From positions 45,291 through 109,290 of the forward strand of contig DF237096.1 of NCBI GenBank assembly GCA_000708835.1: 64,000 nucleotides of DNA, in the 5' to 3' direction. Below, one piece after another: positions 47,401 to 59,735 of the stretch. The stretch's first letter is position 1, and every line of letters starts with the position of its first letter. Source of the stretch: Klebsormidium nitens. Lineage: Eukaryota; Streptophyta; Klebsormidiophyceae; Klebsormidiales; Klebsormidiaceae. A program made the translations under genes and the position numbers. A model generated the notes under the pieces. That model saw only the letters and a list, made by a program, of their open reading frames with translations, searched no databases and had not been told where the DNA came from.

Positions 47401-47939
47401 ACCACTATGAGAATGTATCTAGGAAATAAAACCCTGGCCACAACACCGTTAGAGCGTGCTGAATCTTGATATGTATGATGGAAGGTGGTATGCCCTCACC
47501 TCCCATAGAACTCGCGCGTCGCCTCAAGATCGTTCACTGGGAATGCCAAATGAAAGGGTGTAACTGGACCTTCCTCAGGGCCTCCTTTTGCAGTTGCTCT
47601 GCTTTGCTCGCTTTCCTGTCTGCCTGACACTGTTGCTCTGCAAATCACAGATGCCAACCGTCTGCTATTCAGAGCGCTCAGCAGATGAAGAGGGAAACCA
47701 CTCTCAACCACAGCTGCAGCATGAAATGACGGGCTCTGTGCAAGATGTGGAACAGAGTGAGAGGGTAATTGTTGTTTCAAAGCGCTGTTGGACCACTTCA
47801 AGGTGGCAGTCTCATCTGAGTGCGACAGCTTCGCCACAAAACCGGGCTGCAAAGAAGCACGGAGGCACGAAGAGGTGGCAGCCATTCTAATCAACCCGTA
47901 GAAGAAACTGCGTTTGCCCCTAACAACAGGTGGATTCAA
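44463..47939 (-). CDS. Glyoxalase/VOC-family protein, probably plastid-targeted
   Basis: Exons in transcript order: 47939-47500, 47053-46987, 46640-46586, 45294-45152 and 44561-44463. They give 804 nt and 267 aa; a second ATG at 47885 ([20 protein letters not shown]) would give 249 aa and looks like a better chloroplast transit start. The mature domain begins [20 protein letters not shown] and continues [71 protein letters not shown] and [20 protein letters not shown]. This is the two-beta-alpha-beta vicinal-oxygen-chelate fold. Metal-ligand candidates are the His in PFHLAF, the His in VPHFG and the Glu in LEFKA. It resembles the bacterial/plant VOC proteins annotated only as glyoxalase/bleomycin-resistance-like, so its substrate cannot be assigned. 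The fourth intron uses a GC donor (CAG/GCAAGT). Confidence 0.88.
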
Positions 47940-48663
47940 TCTTTACATTTAGAAAACTGTTCTGCCTAATTCAGCTGGCAGCACCTCACACACAATCGAA
48001 ATGGATCGCTGGAGCGCGATGGGGCTAGCTGTCTGATTAGAAATCCTTCAGTGCGCAGGAAGCTAGGTGCTCCTCCACCGAGGAATGATGGATGCCCGGG
48101 GCCTGGGCTCTAGCTTTGCATGAACTTGAAATTCTGTGAAGCTTGGAATCACGGAACTGGAAATTGATAGGATGACTGCTTTCGACGACGAAAGGACGAG
48201 AATCAACCGGCTGCCGAATGTTCACTGTCAACTCGTGAACTGGGAGCCAAACAATACTTCGTTGAAGCCGCCTTCTAATTGGCAGGCCCCGGTTGATTTC
48301 AGCGCTCGAAGCTCACGTCGATTTTGCTGCCACGGGTCAGGGAAGGGACGAGCCAGAGGGATCATCTTGAAAGCTCTGTCAGCGCCATGGAGTCTCAATT
48401 GCAAGAGGCTATAATGGCAAGCGCCTCCATGTTTCATAGGGGGGCGGCGACAGGAGGACGATGGCACAGCGTTACCTTTGTCATGCTGCATCGTGTCTGC
48501 AGCAAATGATGTTGCATCATATATCGCATTAGCGGCGCGCCGCTCTGGTTAAACTGCCGGCCCGACCAACTTTCCTGAGACATCCACTCTGGACCTAAGA
48601 GTGGCGCTAAATGCGCTGCAGTCAGCAAGTCGATTCTCCGGTTGCTTAGTCATCTTCCCAACC
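47940..48663. promoter_or_regulatory. Shared upstream region of VOC and YqgF genes
   Basis: A 724-bp head-to-head interval, the shortest in the window. It must hold both promoters and leaders. No clear TATA box is seen; GC/AT content is mixed, with GGCGCGCC at about 48534. Confidence 0.45.
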
Positions 48664-51600
48664 ATGAACTTGGTCTCACTTCGAGAACTTGCACAGCTGG
48701 TTCAAGCAAACAAAGGGGGCAGGTTGCTAGGCTTGGATGTCGGCACCAGCAGCGTTGGGGTGGCAATCTCCGATACCGTGTGCCGCATTGCACATGTCCA
48801 CAGGTGAGCCAAGCTGTCTAACCAGAAACTTTTATTTGTTTGAGCGAAAATTTGGGGCTGCACTTCCTACTAAGACTGTGCCTGACTTTCTCGATTGTAG
48901 TCATACTTGAAGGTCTTATTTGCAAACCCAACCTAGAATCCTGTAAAGCAGCCTGTCAGGACGTCCTGATTTCACTGAGTATAACAAGGCGCCGCTACTT
49001 CTGTTGTTCCACCCTACCTTTCTCCATCTGCAAATCACCTATGAAAACTCACTTGCAGACAGCTAGCTTCCAAAGATCCTCTCATTCCTAGGCAGTACTT
49101 TTGAACCCTTTGTCCTGATGTGCAGTGCCATTTACGAGAAGCTAGACAGTCCCACAATGGTCAAGAGTGCAGCTGTCATTGAGAACGCGGTACGTTTACT
49201 CGGCCACAGCGAACGACGCCCGTTCTCCCCCTGCCTTCTCATCGACGTTGACCCAAAGCACCACTGTGTCAATGACGTTAAGGTTTGATTGGCTTTGTTT
49301 GTCTGGCTGGGTCCGACAATAGACAGAAAGAGAGTCCCTTCAAACCACAGGCGGCTGCAGGGCAATCAATGATATTAATGGCAATTCATTATGGAAGGTG
49401 CAATCATTATCGGCTCCAAAAAGGACCTGCAATGGCTACTCTGAAGGTTGACTATCCATTTAGATGAGAAATGCTTCTAGGGTATTCTGCATGCTGATGC
49501 TACAAGAATCAGACCGCCAATTCGGGGCGACTGCCACCTTTAGTGAGTTAGTGTCACCTCTATCCCCTCCAAACCGCTGCTTTCAATCATCCACAGGTCA
49601 GCAATGAGGGCGTTATAGGTCTTGTCGTTGGGAGCCCCTTAGACAAGTCGGGACGAGAGCCGCAAAAGGATGTGAGTGCAAATCTAGACTCACTCTTCTT
49701 GGTAACCACTATCCCTCGTAGCAAGGTGCTGGGAGAGATACTTTGGAAAAGGTGAGACAAGATCCTGAGGCATTGGTTGCTTGGAGATCGTAAGCATCGC
49801 GCACACTTTCTATCCTGGATTGCGGTTTGCTAGAAATCCTCGGAACCTCAGAGTCGGACAGTAATGTTGCAACCCATACCGACCAGCCTTTACCCAGCGC
49901 TGCCAGTCAAGGGTCACCAAGATCGGGGACGTGCATTCCTGAACAGGTTTTTCACTCCAGATCTTCGAAAGGGCAACTCTCCTATCTGACCAAGAGCGCA
50001 ACGTTTCTGAGCAGCGGCAGTACTCAGAAAAGGTTCATGAAACTGTAGGTTACGATAAGCGGTGCATGGCGTCTAAAGAGACCCGCTTCAGACCCAAAAC
50101 GTCCTGATGTGCCTTTGGACTTTCGCCAGGGAATATTTGTCAGTACGACGAAAACTCTCAGCGGATGATTGTCTACCGGTTTCTCTAGAGGTCGGTGACG
50201 ACCTCCTGCTTCTTAAGACAGACGCTAGGTTTCAGAATCAGTCGCTTGGCACCTGTAACAGATACAACATAAGACCTTTTGTTTGTATCTAGCTATACAT
50301 GGGTGCGAGCTGCTGAAAGCCGAGGAATAGCACACAGCATTTGCAGGCGGCGAGCATTCCAACTTCTTAGGCCTCAAACTGATTTAGTTCCTCATTCCTG
50401 CTTAGAGGCCGATCTGGGCAGCACACCAAACATCATCCAGTATGTCGTCCTCAAGTCAGAAGCGGCCAGGGTCGATCGAAGGGGTGTTACGAATCTTTTC
50501 AGTGACTCAGCGACCTGAGAAGATTGCTTGTTATCGTGTGGCTTTCCCATCTGCAGCGGCCAATCTGCTAGGTGTGTCTCCAAACCTTGGTGGCTTTGCT
50601 ATTCAGGTACTGTTGCACCGCCTCTATTTGCAGCGAGTGCACGAGGCCAGCCGCACGCTCGCCGGCCTGCCCACGCTTTTCTTCGACGAGTCAAACACAA
50701 CGCAGGTCAGCTTAACCTTCGGCTTAACCTTCTCAGGGTAGTGACTGCCATTGTTGCCCCTGCATGACGTCTGCATCTTGAATTCGAGACCCGCAGTGGT
50801 ACTTCAACCATTAGATCAACCACGAATAGGAGCGTCCTGTTTTAGGTGCAACTCCTGTCCCTTTTCTGTTTCCATTGGGCAAATCCGACACTGGTCAGCC
50901 GAACTCGAGGGACGAGAAGCGTCCTGTCCCCTTATAGGCGGGTTTGGTTTCGCATGTCAACCCTTGAATATAATCATGAACTCCTCCATGATACTTCGCT
51001 TACTGGCCTGGTGTCGCTTTTGCGGCGTATATAGCCCTCAGGCCTCTAAGCGGGTCTACAAGCCTTTGGAAGTCTGTCACGTCCCTTCCTGAACCAGTAT
51101 GTTTCTTCTCGAGCTCGGTCGTGTTGTCAAGCCTGCTGTCGGTCAGATTGGTTCGTCGGTGCTCACTCGGGTTTTGATTGCTTCTTGAATCTGAGTATGT
51201 GTATCGCAGCTTCTGCACTTCGTCATGTGCATTCCTTCGTTCTCTGATCAGCTTCCTCTGATGAGCTTTTGATCGGTGCAACTGCGCCAAGAGCGGATGA
51301 GAGGCACGTATGAGCCCACCATAAACTGTAGCAATGGACATACTCTTGGGAACCGAAGGGCCAGTCCATTCCAAGAGCACAAAATCTGCCCATGATCCCG
51401 CTGAACAACTTTATTCCGAGGTGGCGCTCTGTCATTGCGGGCTGGTGTAGCGGACTTCTCTGCAAAACAAGCGGCGCCGTTTGATTCTTTCTGCACCACA
51501 AACAGATTGAAACTGTCAGTGGTCGGCGTCTCCCCTAAAAACGGAACGTGCCTGAGAGCAGAGTAAGGCAGTCAACGGCTGTTGCTTTCGCCATGTGCAG

Positions 51601-52303
51601 ATCGTGAACAGCAGTCTCCGCCACATGGCGCCGCAGCCGTACGCAGTCATGAAGCCGCTGAAGGACAAGCTTTCGGCCGTCTACATTTTGCAGGCAAGCA
51701 TCTTTTCCTGCTTACGGTCCACTTTCGGATCGTCTAAGCGTACCCTCTCTGGTCCACGACGAAGGTCATGGTCCACTCATGGGAAGCAATACTTGGGTGA
51801 CACCGCGTGCTAGCGAGATGGGTCACAAAACTGTCGCCGCCCTAGCTTTGTCTGTTCCAGACTGCAAGTATTGTTCTCTAGAGCGGGGATTCTTGAGGCG
51901 GGCGGAAGTTTGGGTCGAAGGACCAGTAGCGGGTACATCTCGTGATCGTTCCATGACAAGATCCTCAAATCAAGCACGACGTTGGAAACGATTGTAATGG
52001 CCCGCGAGTAGCTAGCAACTGTTCAACATACCCGAAAGCATGTCAGGTGCCTGGAACTTCTTTTCGGGACCAGCCTACATTAAGAAATGCAACGCTCTGT
52101 GCTTTCACAAGGTCTAGGCACAGGCGGAGTGATGATGTAGAAATGTAGGTAATCAACCACTGTGCTCGGGCCGTGCTGAAGGCGTTTTCGTGAATACCGT
52201 GTAAAGGCGGGAATTAGACCAGAGCCCTGATTGTTTTGCCCAGGGTTGCCTCGATGAGTTGGCCAGGATGCGAGAAGAGGCTGGCGGCCACCGCGAAGAG
52301 TAG
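48664..52303 (+). CDS. YqgF/RuvX-type putative pre-16S rRNA nuclease (RNase H fold)
   Basis: Exons 48664-48803, 49126-49189, 49597-49671, 49722-49751, 50634-50705, 51601-51693 and 52244-52303 give 534 nt and 177 aa. Motifs run in YqgF order: RLLGLDVGTSSVGVAISD (first catalytic Asp), IGLVVGSPLDKSGREPQ, GLPTLFFDESNTT (second acidic motif, DES where bacteria have DER), and DKLSAVYILQGCLDELARMR (final helix with Asp). Bacterial YqgF matures 16S rRNA or acts like a Holliday-junction resolvase; plant homologues are thought to act in organelles, though no clear transit peptide is visible here. Exon 4 is a 30-nt microexon (QGAGRDTLEK). Exon 5 is taken from the CAG at 50631-50633, which restores the usual spacing between motifs; an earlier acceptor at 50607 would add nine residues. 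Intron 6 has a GC donor (CAG/GCAAGC). Confidence 0.87.
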
Positions 52304-53526
52304 AAGCTGGAACGCCTGAAATGAGAGGCCTGACAGAAGCTGTCTGATGATGGATCTGTTGAGTGTCAGCGGATGCTCAACAGGTGTCAAGTTTCAACGC
52401 GGAGAGGTCGGACAGGGAGCTATGAGTACAAGATTTGGAATGCATGTCGAGTTTATTTCACAAGTAAGGATTGCCAGGACAACCTCCAACCGTTGAACCT
52501 CCTGGTTTATTGACAACCTGCGGAATAATCTATGAGTCAATCAGGCGATTCAAACCGTCTTAATCACAAAGGGATGCATCAGATATGACCTGACGGCGCC
52601 CGATTCTAAAAAATCTGAAAACCGGTCCTAAATTCTTCAAAAGGCCACCTTCGGATGGGTTTGCGAGATTTAAACTACGGCGTGGTACACAACCATGGCG
52701 CTGCCATACGTCTAGCATGTGCGCAGCAAATATCAGGCCGGAGTTCACATTCAATGGATTGCATGTAAAGTAATCAATACACTTGGAAGACAAAATTGTG
52801 GCATGTGCAGTACTTCCATCTCTGGCCGCGTTATAAATCGATGATCGAGCTAGCCCACGGCCTGTGAGCAGTCGAGCGGTAACTCTCACGTCGAATGCGA
52901 GTCACTAGCTAGCTATCTAGCCATATGATAGGTTCTTTCAAATTTGGCACATGTTTAAGGAGGACGGCATGGTGATGTAACGAAATATGTGCACTGCACA
53001 TGCCAACACGATGAGCTAGAGGGCCTCATTGAGCTTGTTCAATGGTTGAGAACAATTAAGTCGCCGGTTGCCCATGTGCATAGAGCGGCCACCACTGACT
53101 TCCCTTCAAAAACCATGCAGTTTATGGAGACATTGCTGCCAGCTCGATGCATGTTCAACAGCCATACCTGGATCCCATGAAGATGGCATGTCAATGACTT
53201 GAGTTCGGATCAGAAAAACGCAAGCCCAGCCCGTTCCAGAGCTCTCATCCATACCCTCAATATGACTTCCGTCTTGAGTCAGATAATGACCCGTCAACTA
53301 CCACGATTCAACGCTTGACCTGGCAAACGACCTCTTTATATCGATCGGCAATGTGCCACTTTTTGAGTCTATGTCTGACAAGAAGCAGTACGTCTGCCAC
53401 CTTGCTCTCTCTAGATGCGCTCTCCTCAATTGTACTGTCGTCCAACAAACAAACTCCGCTTGTCAGCTCCCTAAGATTCATATGTACATGTCAGAGAAAG
53501 AAGCCAAACTCAAGGAGAAAACAGCT
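52304..53526. other. Tail-to-tail intergenic region, YqgF / PAM18
   Basis: This holds the 3' UTRs. 52560-53300 is another patch with many TGCATG/ATGCAT words. No gene is seen; the longest frame (109 codons, 52560-52889 minus) has no domain. Confidence 0.5.
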
Positions 53527-54832
53527 TCAAAATGGTGATCCGCTGCCCTTTGTCTGCCCCATCAGGTGATCCTTCGCTTCGTTGATTTTGCTGGCCAGGA
53601 AGTCGCTTCCGCCCGAGTCAGGATGATTCGCAATCATCACTTTTCGATGTGCATCCTTGATTTTCTCCAAGGCAGCGCTCTCCCTGCAGTTCCAAATTAA
53701 GAGTGTTGATCACAAAAGGCACCAAAATCAAAACAATCAAACAGCCTAGTATGTGCAAAAACGGCGCCAGGAAGAACTAACCAGCCTGGTTCACAGAGGC
53801 GGCAGATCCCACGGCGTCAGAAAGAACTGCCAATCTTTGTTTGCGGAGAGGGCAAATCCCAAATACCAGATCCAAAGATTGATCGCTCTGAACCAGATTA
53901 TTTCCTCAACTCATGAACAACGACCAGTCGTTGAGGGGAGAGTTACCCTCCTTGTCCACCAAAGGCACCAAAGGTGGGCTTGGTTCATTTGACCAAAGGG
54001 CACCAGCAATGGGCCCCAAGATCAAATGCGTTGAGAAGAACTACGAAGAGCTCTCATAGCCACTGACGCTCCGCGCGGTGATGAAAGCTAGAAATCAGTA
54101 TCGCTCAACGCCACCTTTTTGAGAAGGATAAAAACATACCTGACACCGAGAATCAACGCGGCTTCTCGTCGGGTCATGACCGGCTGAAAGCCTCCTTCAT
54201 AGTACTTGCGAATCCTTGCAACCGGCGGCCGCGCTCGGTACCGCTGAAGCGCCTCAAGAGCGTACTTGCTCCCATAGGCAGCGACCGCAATGCCGAGGCC
54301 TGCCAACAACGGCGTGCTCTGCACATAGGATGGAATCCAGAGTGGTAGGAATCCTTGGGCATTAGGGTTCTTAAACATTAAGGTTTTAAGCGATGACGGG
54401 GATATGATGGGCCAGAAAAGAGTAGCTCTTAGGATGCGAGTTCCTACACACAGATACTGAAACGTGGAAAACACTCCGTCAGCAAGAGACCTGCAGATCA
54501 AGACAATCGGAGGCGTTTGGGCGACTAGGCATCCAGCCAGAGCCTGAACAATTAGCCAGCTCAGAAGGTCAAGGTGGGAGGCCGTGCTGTTCACGACAAG
54601 CGGCTCTTCCTGGAAACTCGTTTGATCTAAGTATGTTTTCAGAATACGAGATCAAGGCAAGTCACGACCCCAACCCTCGCAAAAGAAATACTGATTGATC
54701 ATACCACTGAAGGCCCCACTTTCAAACCCACCATTCCCGAAGAAACGGGCTAGAGGACAAGACTCGTCTTGCTGACCATGCAAGCGCCCCCGGCTATGCA
54801 AGTCAAAGTAAGCCCAGCGCAGCACTTACCAT
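53527..54832 (-). CDS. PAM18: TIM14/PAM18 J-domain subunit of the mitochondrial import motor
   Basis: Exons 54832-54830, 54318-54140 and 53683-53527 join to 112 aa, the size of plant TIM14. A short N-terminal hydrophobic span ([20 protein letters not shown]) anchors it in the inner membrane. The conserved [20 protein letters not shown] and ALILGVRESA lead into a degenerate J domain whose HPD tripeptide is intact ([20 protein letters not shown]), ending [10 protein letters not shown]. It stimulates the ATPase of mitochondrial Hsp70 at the TIM23 channel. The start codon is alone at the end of its exon, followed by GTAAGT. This model gives MSTPLLAGL, as expected; reading straight upstream of exon 2 instead gives a long frame with no homology. 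Confidence 0.95.
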
Positions 54833-55983
54833 GACAACGTTGCAAACCACCAACCACCTGTTGGCCTTCCAGATCTTTCAAACGGACAGATCTCTGACCG
54901 GCGCTTGAAGCGCCCGAGCAAGGATTAAGCTTGAACCAGCAAGCAAAATCCTCCCTAGAAACCCGTACTTCTGCCAGTATACAGCTGTTGCAGAACGTAC
55001 ACCTTTGCTGTCCCTCTCACTGCTACGTTTTGTCTGTAGGATCTTTTGTCTCTCCTAGATCTGTTCAAAGCTCAATTGCTGAAAAATCTCAGCTAGACTC
55101 GAGTGCCTGACGTCTGTGCCTTGAGGATGACGAAGTGGTCAAGCTGGTGTCAAAGAAGAGTTGCGTATCCTACGAGGGTTTCAACAAACCATATTCTGTA
55201 TGAGGGTTTCCTCCTGGCTATTACCTATTACCTCGCCAAAACCAAGGCGCGAAATTATCGGCGTGATGCCTCGCGAACGTTTACGGTTTGGATTTGCGAG
55301 AGGTTTGGAGGAAACCACTCTGACAGTTGACACAGGGTAGCGGGCCGAACTTTCAAGAAGGGCCACAAATCTTGAACGCCTTGCAGAAGCGCCATCATGA
55401 TGATACATAGCCTTTTAGAGTCAGACTCAGACTCAGAGTCAAGACGACATGAGGACTTGGGTTAGAAACTGCACGGGTTTAATATACATCAGTGTTGTGC
55501 ATGTGTGCTTTCGAGGCGAGGGAAGTCGGCTCCAGAGTTTCTGGCAGAGGCGGGCGGCTGCCTTGGCACTAGGACGGTCCGGAGCGGTCTTTTGAGGGAG
55601 TCCTTGAATAAAGCTGCCCAGGACTCAGGAGTGTAGGAAGTTTGCGGAGAAAGCAACAGTGACAGACGGGAATAAGAGATTGAGAGCAGGGTTGATGAGC
55701 TGTCCATTTGCTGGTTTGCAGACTTGTTTTGTTCTTCAATACGATGTAGTTATTAGCTATAGCATTCTCCAGAAAGTGGAGTTTCTTTGAGGAGCAAACG
55801 GAATGTTGCAAAGTGGATGTCACTTATGAAAGTGTCCTGTGTAGTATAGTCATGGATGTAGACCACATTTTTTGATTGATCTTCATACCAGCACTTCCCT
55901 GCCATTTGAGCTCGGATTTCGTTCTGCCGCAACCAGGCGTGTGCGCCAATCCACGCTGCACAGAAAACGAATTGTGGACAGAG
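54833..55983. promoter_or_regulatory. Shared upstream region of PAM18 and F-box/kelch gene
   Basis: An 1151-bp head-to-head interval. A small AGTCAGACTC-type repeat lies at about 55416-55441. No gene is recognised. Confidence 0.45.
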
Positions 55984-58900
55984 ATGACTTTCCAATCTCC
56001 TGGGAATGGTGTAGCCATGATGGAAGTCCCTTCCGCAGGACCAGAATTGTCCTCAGTGCATTTAGAAAGGAAGATCAGCCGCTCGGGGTCAGCTACTGAG
56101 AATGGGGCTCCAGGTGCCCTGATGAGTCTGCTGGGGCATGACCACCTTGTTCTGATTCTAGAGCGGCTCTCCATACGATCGGTGCTTTCGTTTGGATTGA
56201 CATGCAAGCAAGGAATGGAGTTGGCGTGCTCGGATGCGGTCTGGGCGTCACTGTGTCGGAGGGAGTGGGGTTCGCAGGCCGCCGAGGTGGAACCAATTGT
56301 GAACCGTGTGAAGGGCGGATGGAAGGAAGTGAGTCTCGTGTCAAATCAAACTTAAACAATGCCTCAACGATATGACAGTGATGAAGCTTCTGATCTACCT
56401 CAGTGTCATGCATGCAGATGCTTTTCGAAGAGACCAGTGCATGGATCTTCAAGGCACCTTGTGCATGGATGCCTTTGCTTGTAGCCTCTTGTTTGGCAGT
56501 TCAACCGTTCTGCGATTCATGGGGCTTTTAAACTTGCCATTGATCTCGGATATACTGCCATACGGTTACTTTTGGGGCATTTGAATGCAGATAACTTTCA
56601 AGTTCATAGACATAGCGCATTCGGCAGTATTGAATCTCCCTAAAGATTTGATGTGCCGGTGAATCAAATCAATTTTTGGGATCGCATTCCGGTTCTCTGA
56701 TAATGTTGGAATGAGACTTGAGTACTAAAGTAAAAAGTTTTTGCGCTGCAGCTTACTTACCACCTTTCACCCTTCTCATATTCCTTGTAGCCACCTCTTA
56801 TGTGTGCTTTGCCATGAGGGGTCTCGTATTATAGCTAGATGACAAGGTGCTCTTTCTGGTCAGGCTACGTGATGATGGATGCGAATGCATTTAAGAGAAT
56901 CGATTGATGTATGTTTGTGTTTGATTAGGGTGTTGAAGGTTTGTAAGGTAAGCCGTCTCTGAGCCCTCCATTTGCGGACATCCGTGGTTCTGTTCATCCA
57001 TCCATATGTTGATTCTCCAGCTGTCTCTGTTTTACTGATCTTTTGACAGTCTGGGCATTCAAGGCAGCCGTGTATTCCAAATTTTGTCTGGTCACGTTGT
57101 TCCAGCACTTTCAATTGGTGCTCACTTGGTCCTTGCTCCGCCTGCAGCACACCTTCCTCAGGCTGCTCTCTTCCTGTCGATCAGCTCTGTAGCCAACGAT
57201 CTCCAAGCGCAATCCTCACAGCTACCATTTTTTGCTGTTGCTGACATCATCCGTGCTCCTCCGGCCGCAGATCTGCCGCCAGCTGTCGACACTTCAGTCA
57301 GCGCACTGGCAGCAGCTCCCCTCGGGTGAGCAGGGCCCCTGTCGCAGGGCCTCGCACAGCCTGCTGGTTGCTGATGGGAAGCTCGTAACTATAGCAGGGG
57401 GATGCGACGGAGGTGAGCGAGCTCGCTACAGTCCTTCCACGTATTTGTACTTGCAGTCAGCTCTCACAGCCTAGATCATGAGCATCAGCCGTTAGTGGTG
57501 TAAAAAAGTCAAGAGGCCGAGCATAATCAAGAGGCCGAACCTTATGCTCCGGTTCTTCCACTTCCATTACTCTGGTTCTCTTTGTCTTTTATGACGCAAG
57601 CCAGGTCTAGGTTCTTCTTTATACTCTCCTAATCTCAATCTCCTTGTTTATCTCCTTTTCAGCGTTTCTCATGGTCAGAGCTGCGTGTCAGTGGAAGATG
57701 TGGTCTCCTTGCGATTTGTCATGCTTAAAGCGTATCAGCTTGCCGCGATTTGGGATATTCGCATCCAATGTTGGGAAGTCCACCTTATTGGAATGTCGAT
57801 GGACAATTCTCTTGCATTCTGGCACAAGTGAGATCATGCTGATTAAACCAGACCGACTATAAATACCTGTGGGAACCACATTCCTTCAGTTCCGAAACTC
57901 GGAACTCCGAAACTTGAAATTTTCGGTCAAGGGCGCACCAAAATCGCTGAATGCACGAAATCGCTGCGCAACGAAAAATGCATGTTTTAAGATGGTTTCT
58001 TTCGGCGGTTTCGATGAGAGGTTGTAGGCGCTGTCATTCCTGAGCTAAACAAAGAAGAACCGCCGGAAACGATGAAGATTTGCTTTTTTTTTGTGGTAAC
58101 ATAAGCTCAATTTTCCGAAGTCAAAACCGTGCGCCCTCGGCAGGTTTTGAATTTTGGTGGCCGTTTGCCGAGAATGCCACGTCCGCATATTGAGTTTGCC
58201 GATTATAAAGTCGGTCTGGTGGTTTCAGGGAAAGGCTCGTTCCCCCCTGCTTGCGCCCACTTCTACTTGCTCTTTCTGCCAAAGTTTGTTCTTGACTTAA
58301 CCAAAACAGCATGTCTTGTCACTGTGGCTTTGCCCACCTGTAGGGTGGTTCAAACAAGATGGTCTATGGCCTGCCTTTGGAATCGACGAATCGACAGTGA
58401 TAAGTTGTTTCGCCACCTTGTTTGTGATATCCGCTTTCAGGGGTTGACCGACCGATGATTTTGCCGGAGTCTAGTCAACAACACGAAGCATGCCTTGGCT
58501 AGCTTGTTTGTACGACGAGCCGTGTTCATAATCAACAGCCTTTTATCACCTTCATTCGCTCAGTCCGCAGTATCTGCCTCGTCGTGATTCAGCCGTGTGT
58601 CATACTTTACTTTCGAGTGTGTGAGAATCACTGAGCCGCCCATCTTTCCTTCTCAGGCCGCGATCTCGACGACACCTGGATCGCCGACCCGGGCCCCCTC
58701 ATTCAGCGCCCCGACGACCCGCCCTCGCTGACGTGGCACCTCGCCTCTGCCGGAGAGGTCCCCGGGCGCTTCGGCCAATGCAGCGTTGGTGTCCCCGAGC
58801 GTCATACCATCGTCATTTTCGGCGGGATCAACGACCGGGGGCTCCGCTTGAACGACACATGGGCGTTTGACGATGTAGCGGGCCGCGGGAACGCCACCTG

Positions 58901-59735
58901 GCGCAAGCTGATCCTTCCGCAGGCGCCGGCGCCGAGGGGTGCTCCGGGGGGATGCTTCGGCGGGGACCAAAAGGTGGTCGTGTTTGGAGGCCTGTCGCAG
59001 GACAACGCGCGGTATGCTGACACGTGGATCTTGGATTTCGCGCTCGAACCGCTGAGCTGGCGGAAAGTGGAGACAGACTCCGGGCCGCAGGCGCGGTCCG
59101 GGCACACAATGACGTGGCTCGGGGACGGGCGGATTGTTCTTTTCGGGGGGCGGAACATGGTGTTTGAGATGCTGAACGACGTGTGGGTGCTGGACATGAA
59201 CGCCCCAGGGGGACCGAAGTGGCAGGAGATTTGGTCCCCCGAAAGGTATCCCAGTGATGACGCACCGGTTGCGCGGTCGGGGCACACGGCGACGGCGGTG
59301 CTCGGGGGAAAAGTGATCGTAATTGGGGGGGAGGATATGAGCCGAAACCGGAAGGGCGACGTGTGGTTGCTGGATCCCGATGCAGGCTCAGCTCCGGAGA
59401 AACCACTCGAGGCGGAATCGGCGCATACGGCAAACGGGGCGGGGGAGACCTTACTGGACGGCCCGCTGACCCTTGGCGGGGCGCCGATAGAAAATGGTAA
59501 TCTGGACACAGCGGGGGTAGTCCCGGAAGTAGCAACGACACCCCCCCGAAAAGTGTGGCAGCGGTTGGCGGTGGCAGGGCCAAGCCCGAGCCGGCGGTCG
59601 TTTCATGCCGCAGTGCGGCTGGCGGGATCGTCAATTCTTCTGTTTGGGGGGATGGTCGACGGGGAGCTTTTGCCGGGGCAGGCTGGGGGGCTAAAGTTTG
59701 ACGACGAGTTATGGCTGCTGAACCTGGTCGGGTGA
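55984..59735 (+). CDS. F-box/kelch-repeat protein
   Basis: Exons 55984-56328, 57271-57412 and 58657-59735 give 1566 nt and 521 aa. The F-box is at about residues 43-90 (LMSLLGHDHLVLILERLSIR, SVLSFGLTCKQGMELACSD, WASLCRREWG), the segment that binds SKP1 in an SCF ubiquitin ligase. Kelch blades follow, each with the GG and W signatures: ASHSLLVADGKLVTIAGGCD, GRDLDDTWIADP, HTIVIFGGINDRGLRLNDTW, VVVFGGLSQDNARYADTWIL, RIVLFGGRNMVFEMLNDVWV, KVIVIGGEDMSRNRKGDVWL and SILLFGGMVDGELLPGQAGG. The layout and motif wording resemble Arabidopsis At1g51550-type F-box/kelch proteins. The start is uncertain: in-frame ATGs exist at 55876, 55984 and 56017. Exon 3 is strikingly GC-rich, giving long mirror frames on the other strand that are not genes. 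The substrate is unknown. Confidence 0.9.

Noticed and set aside
50442-50741. Separate gene starting MSSSSQKRPGS
   Set aside because: Its recognisable part (from 50634) is exon 5 of the YqgF gene; the upstream part is intron. Joining to 49751 restores motif spacing.
54140-54594. 168-codon minus-strand frame read as one exon of PAM18
   Set aside because: Everything upstream of 54318 lacks homology, and a clear acceptor precedes STPLLAG; the ATG/GTAAGT exon at 54830 fits the family N-terminus.
58653-59634. Long minus-strand frames (210-268 codons)
   Set aside because: They mirror the GC-rich kelch exon on the plus strand. Pro/Ser/Arg-rich translations with no domain are typical shadows.
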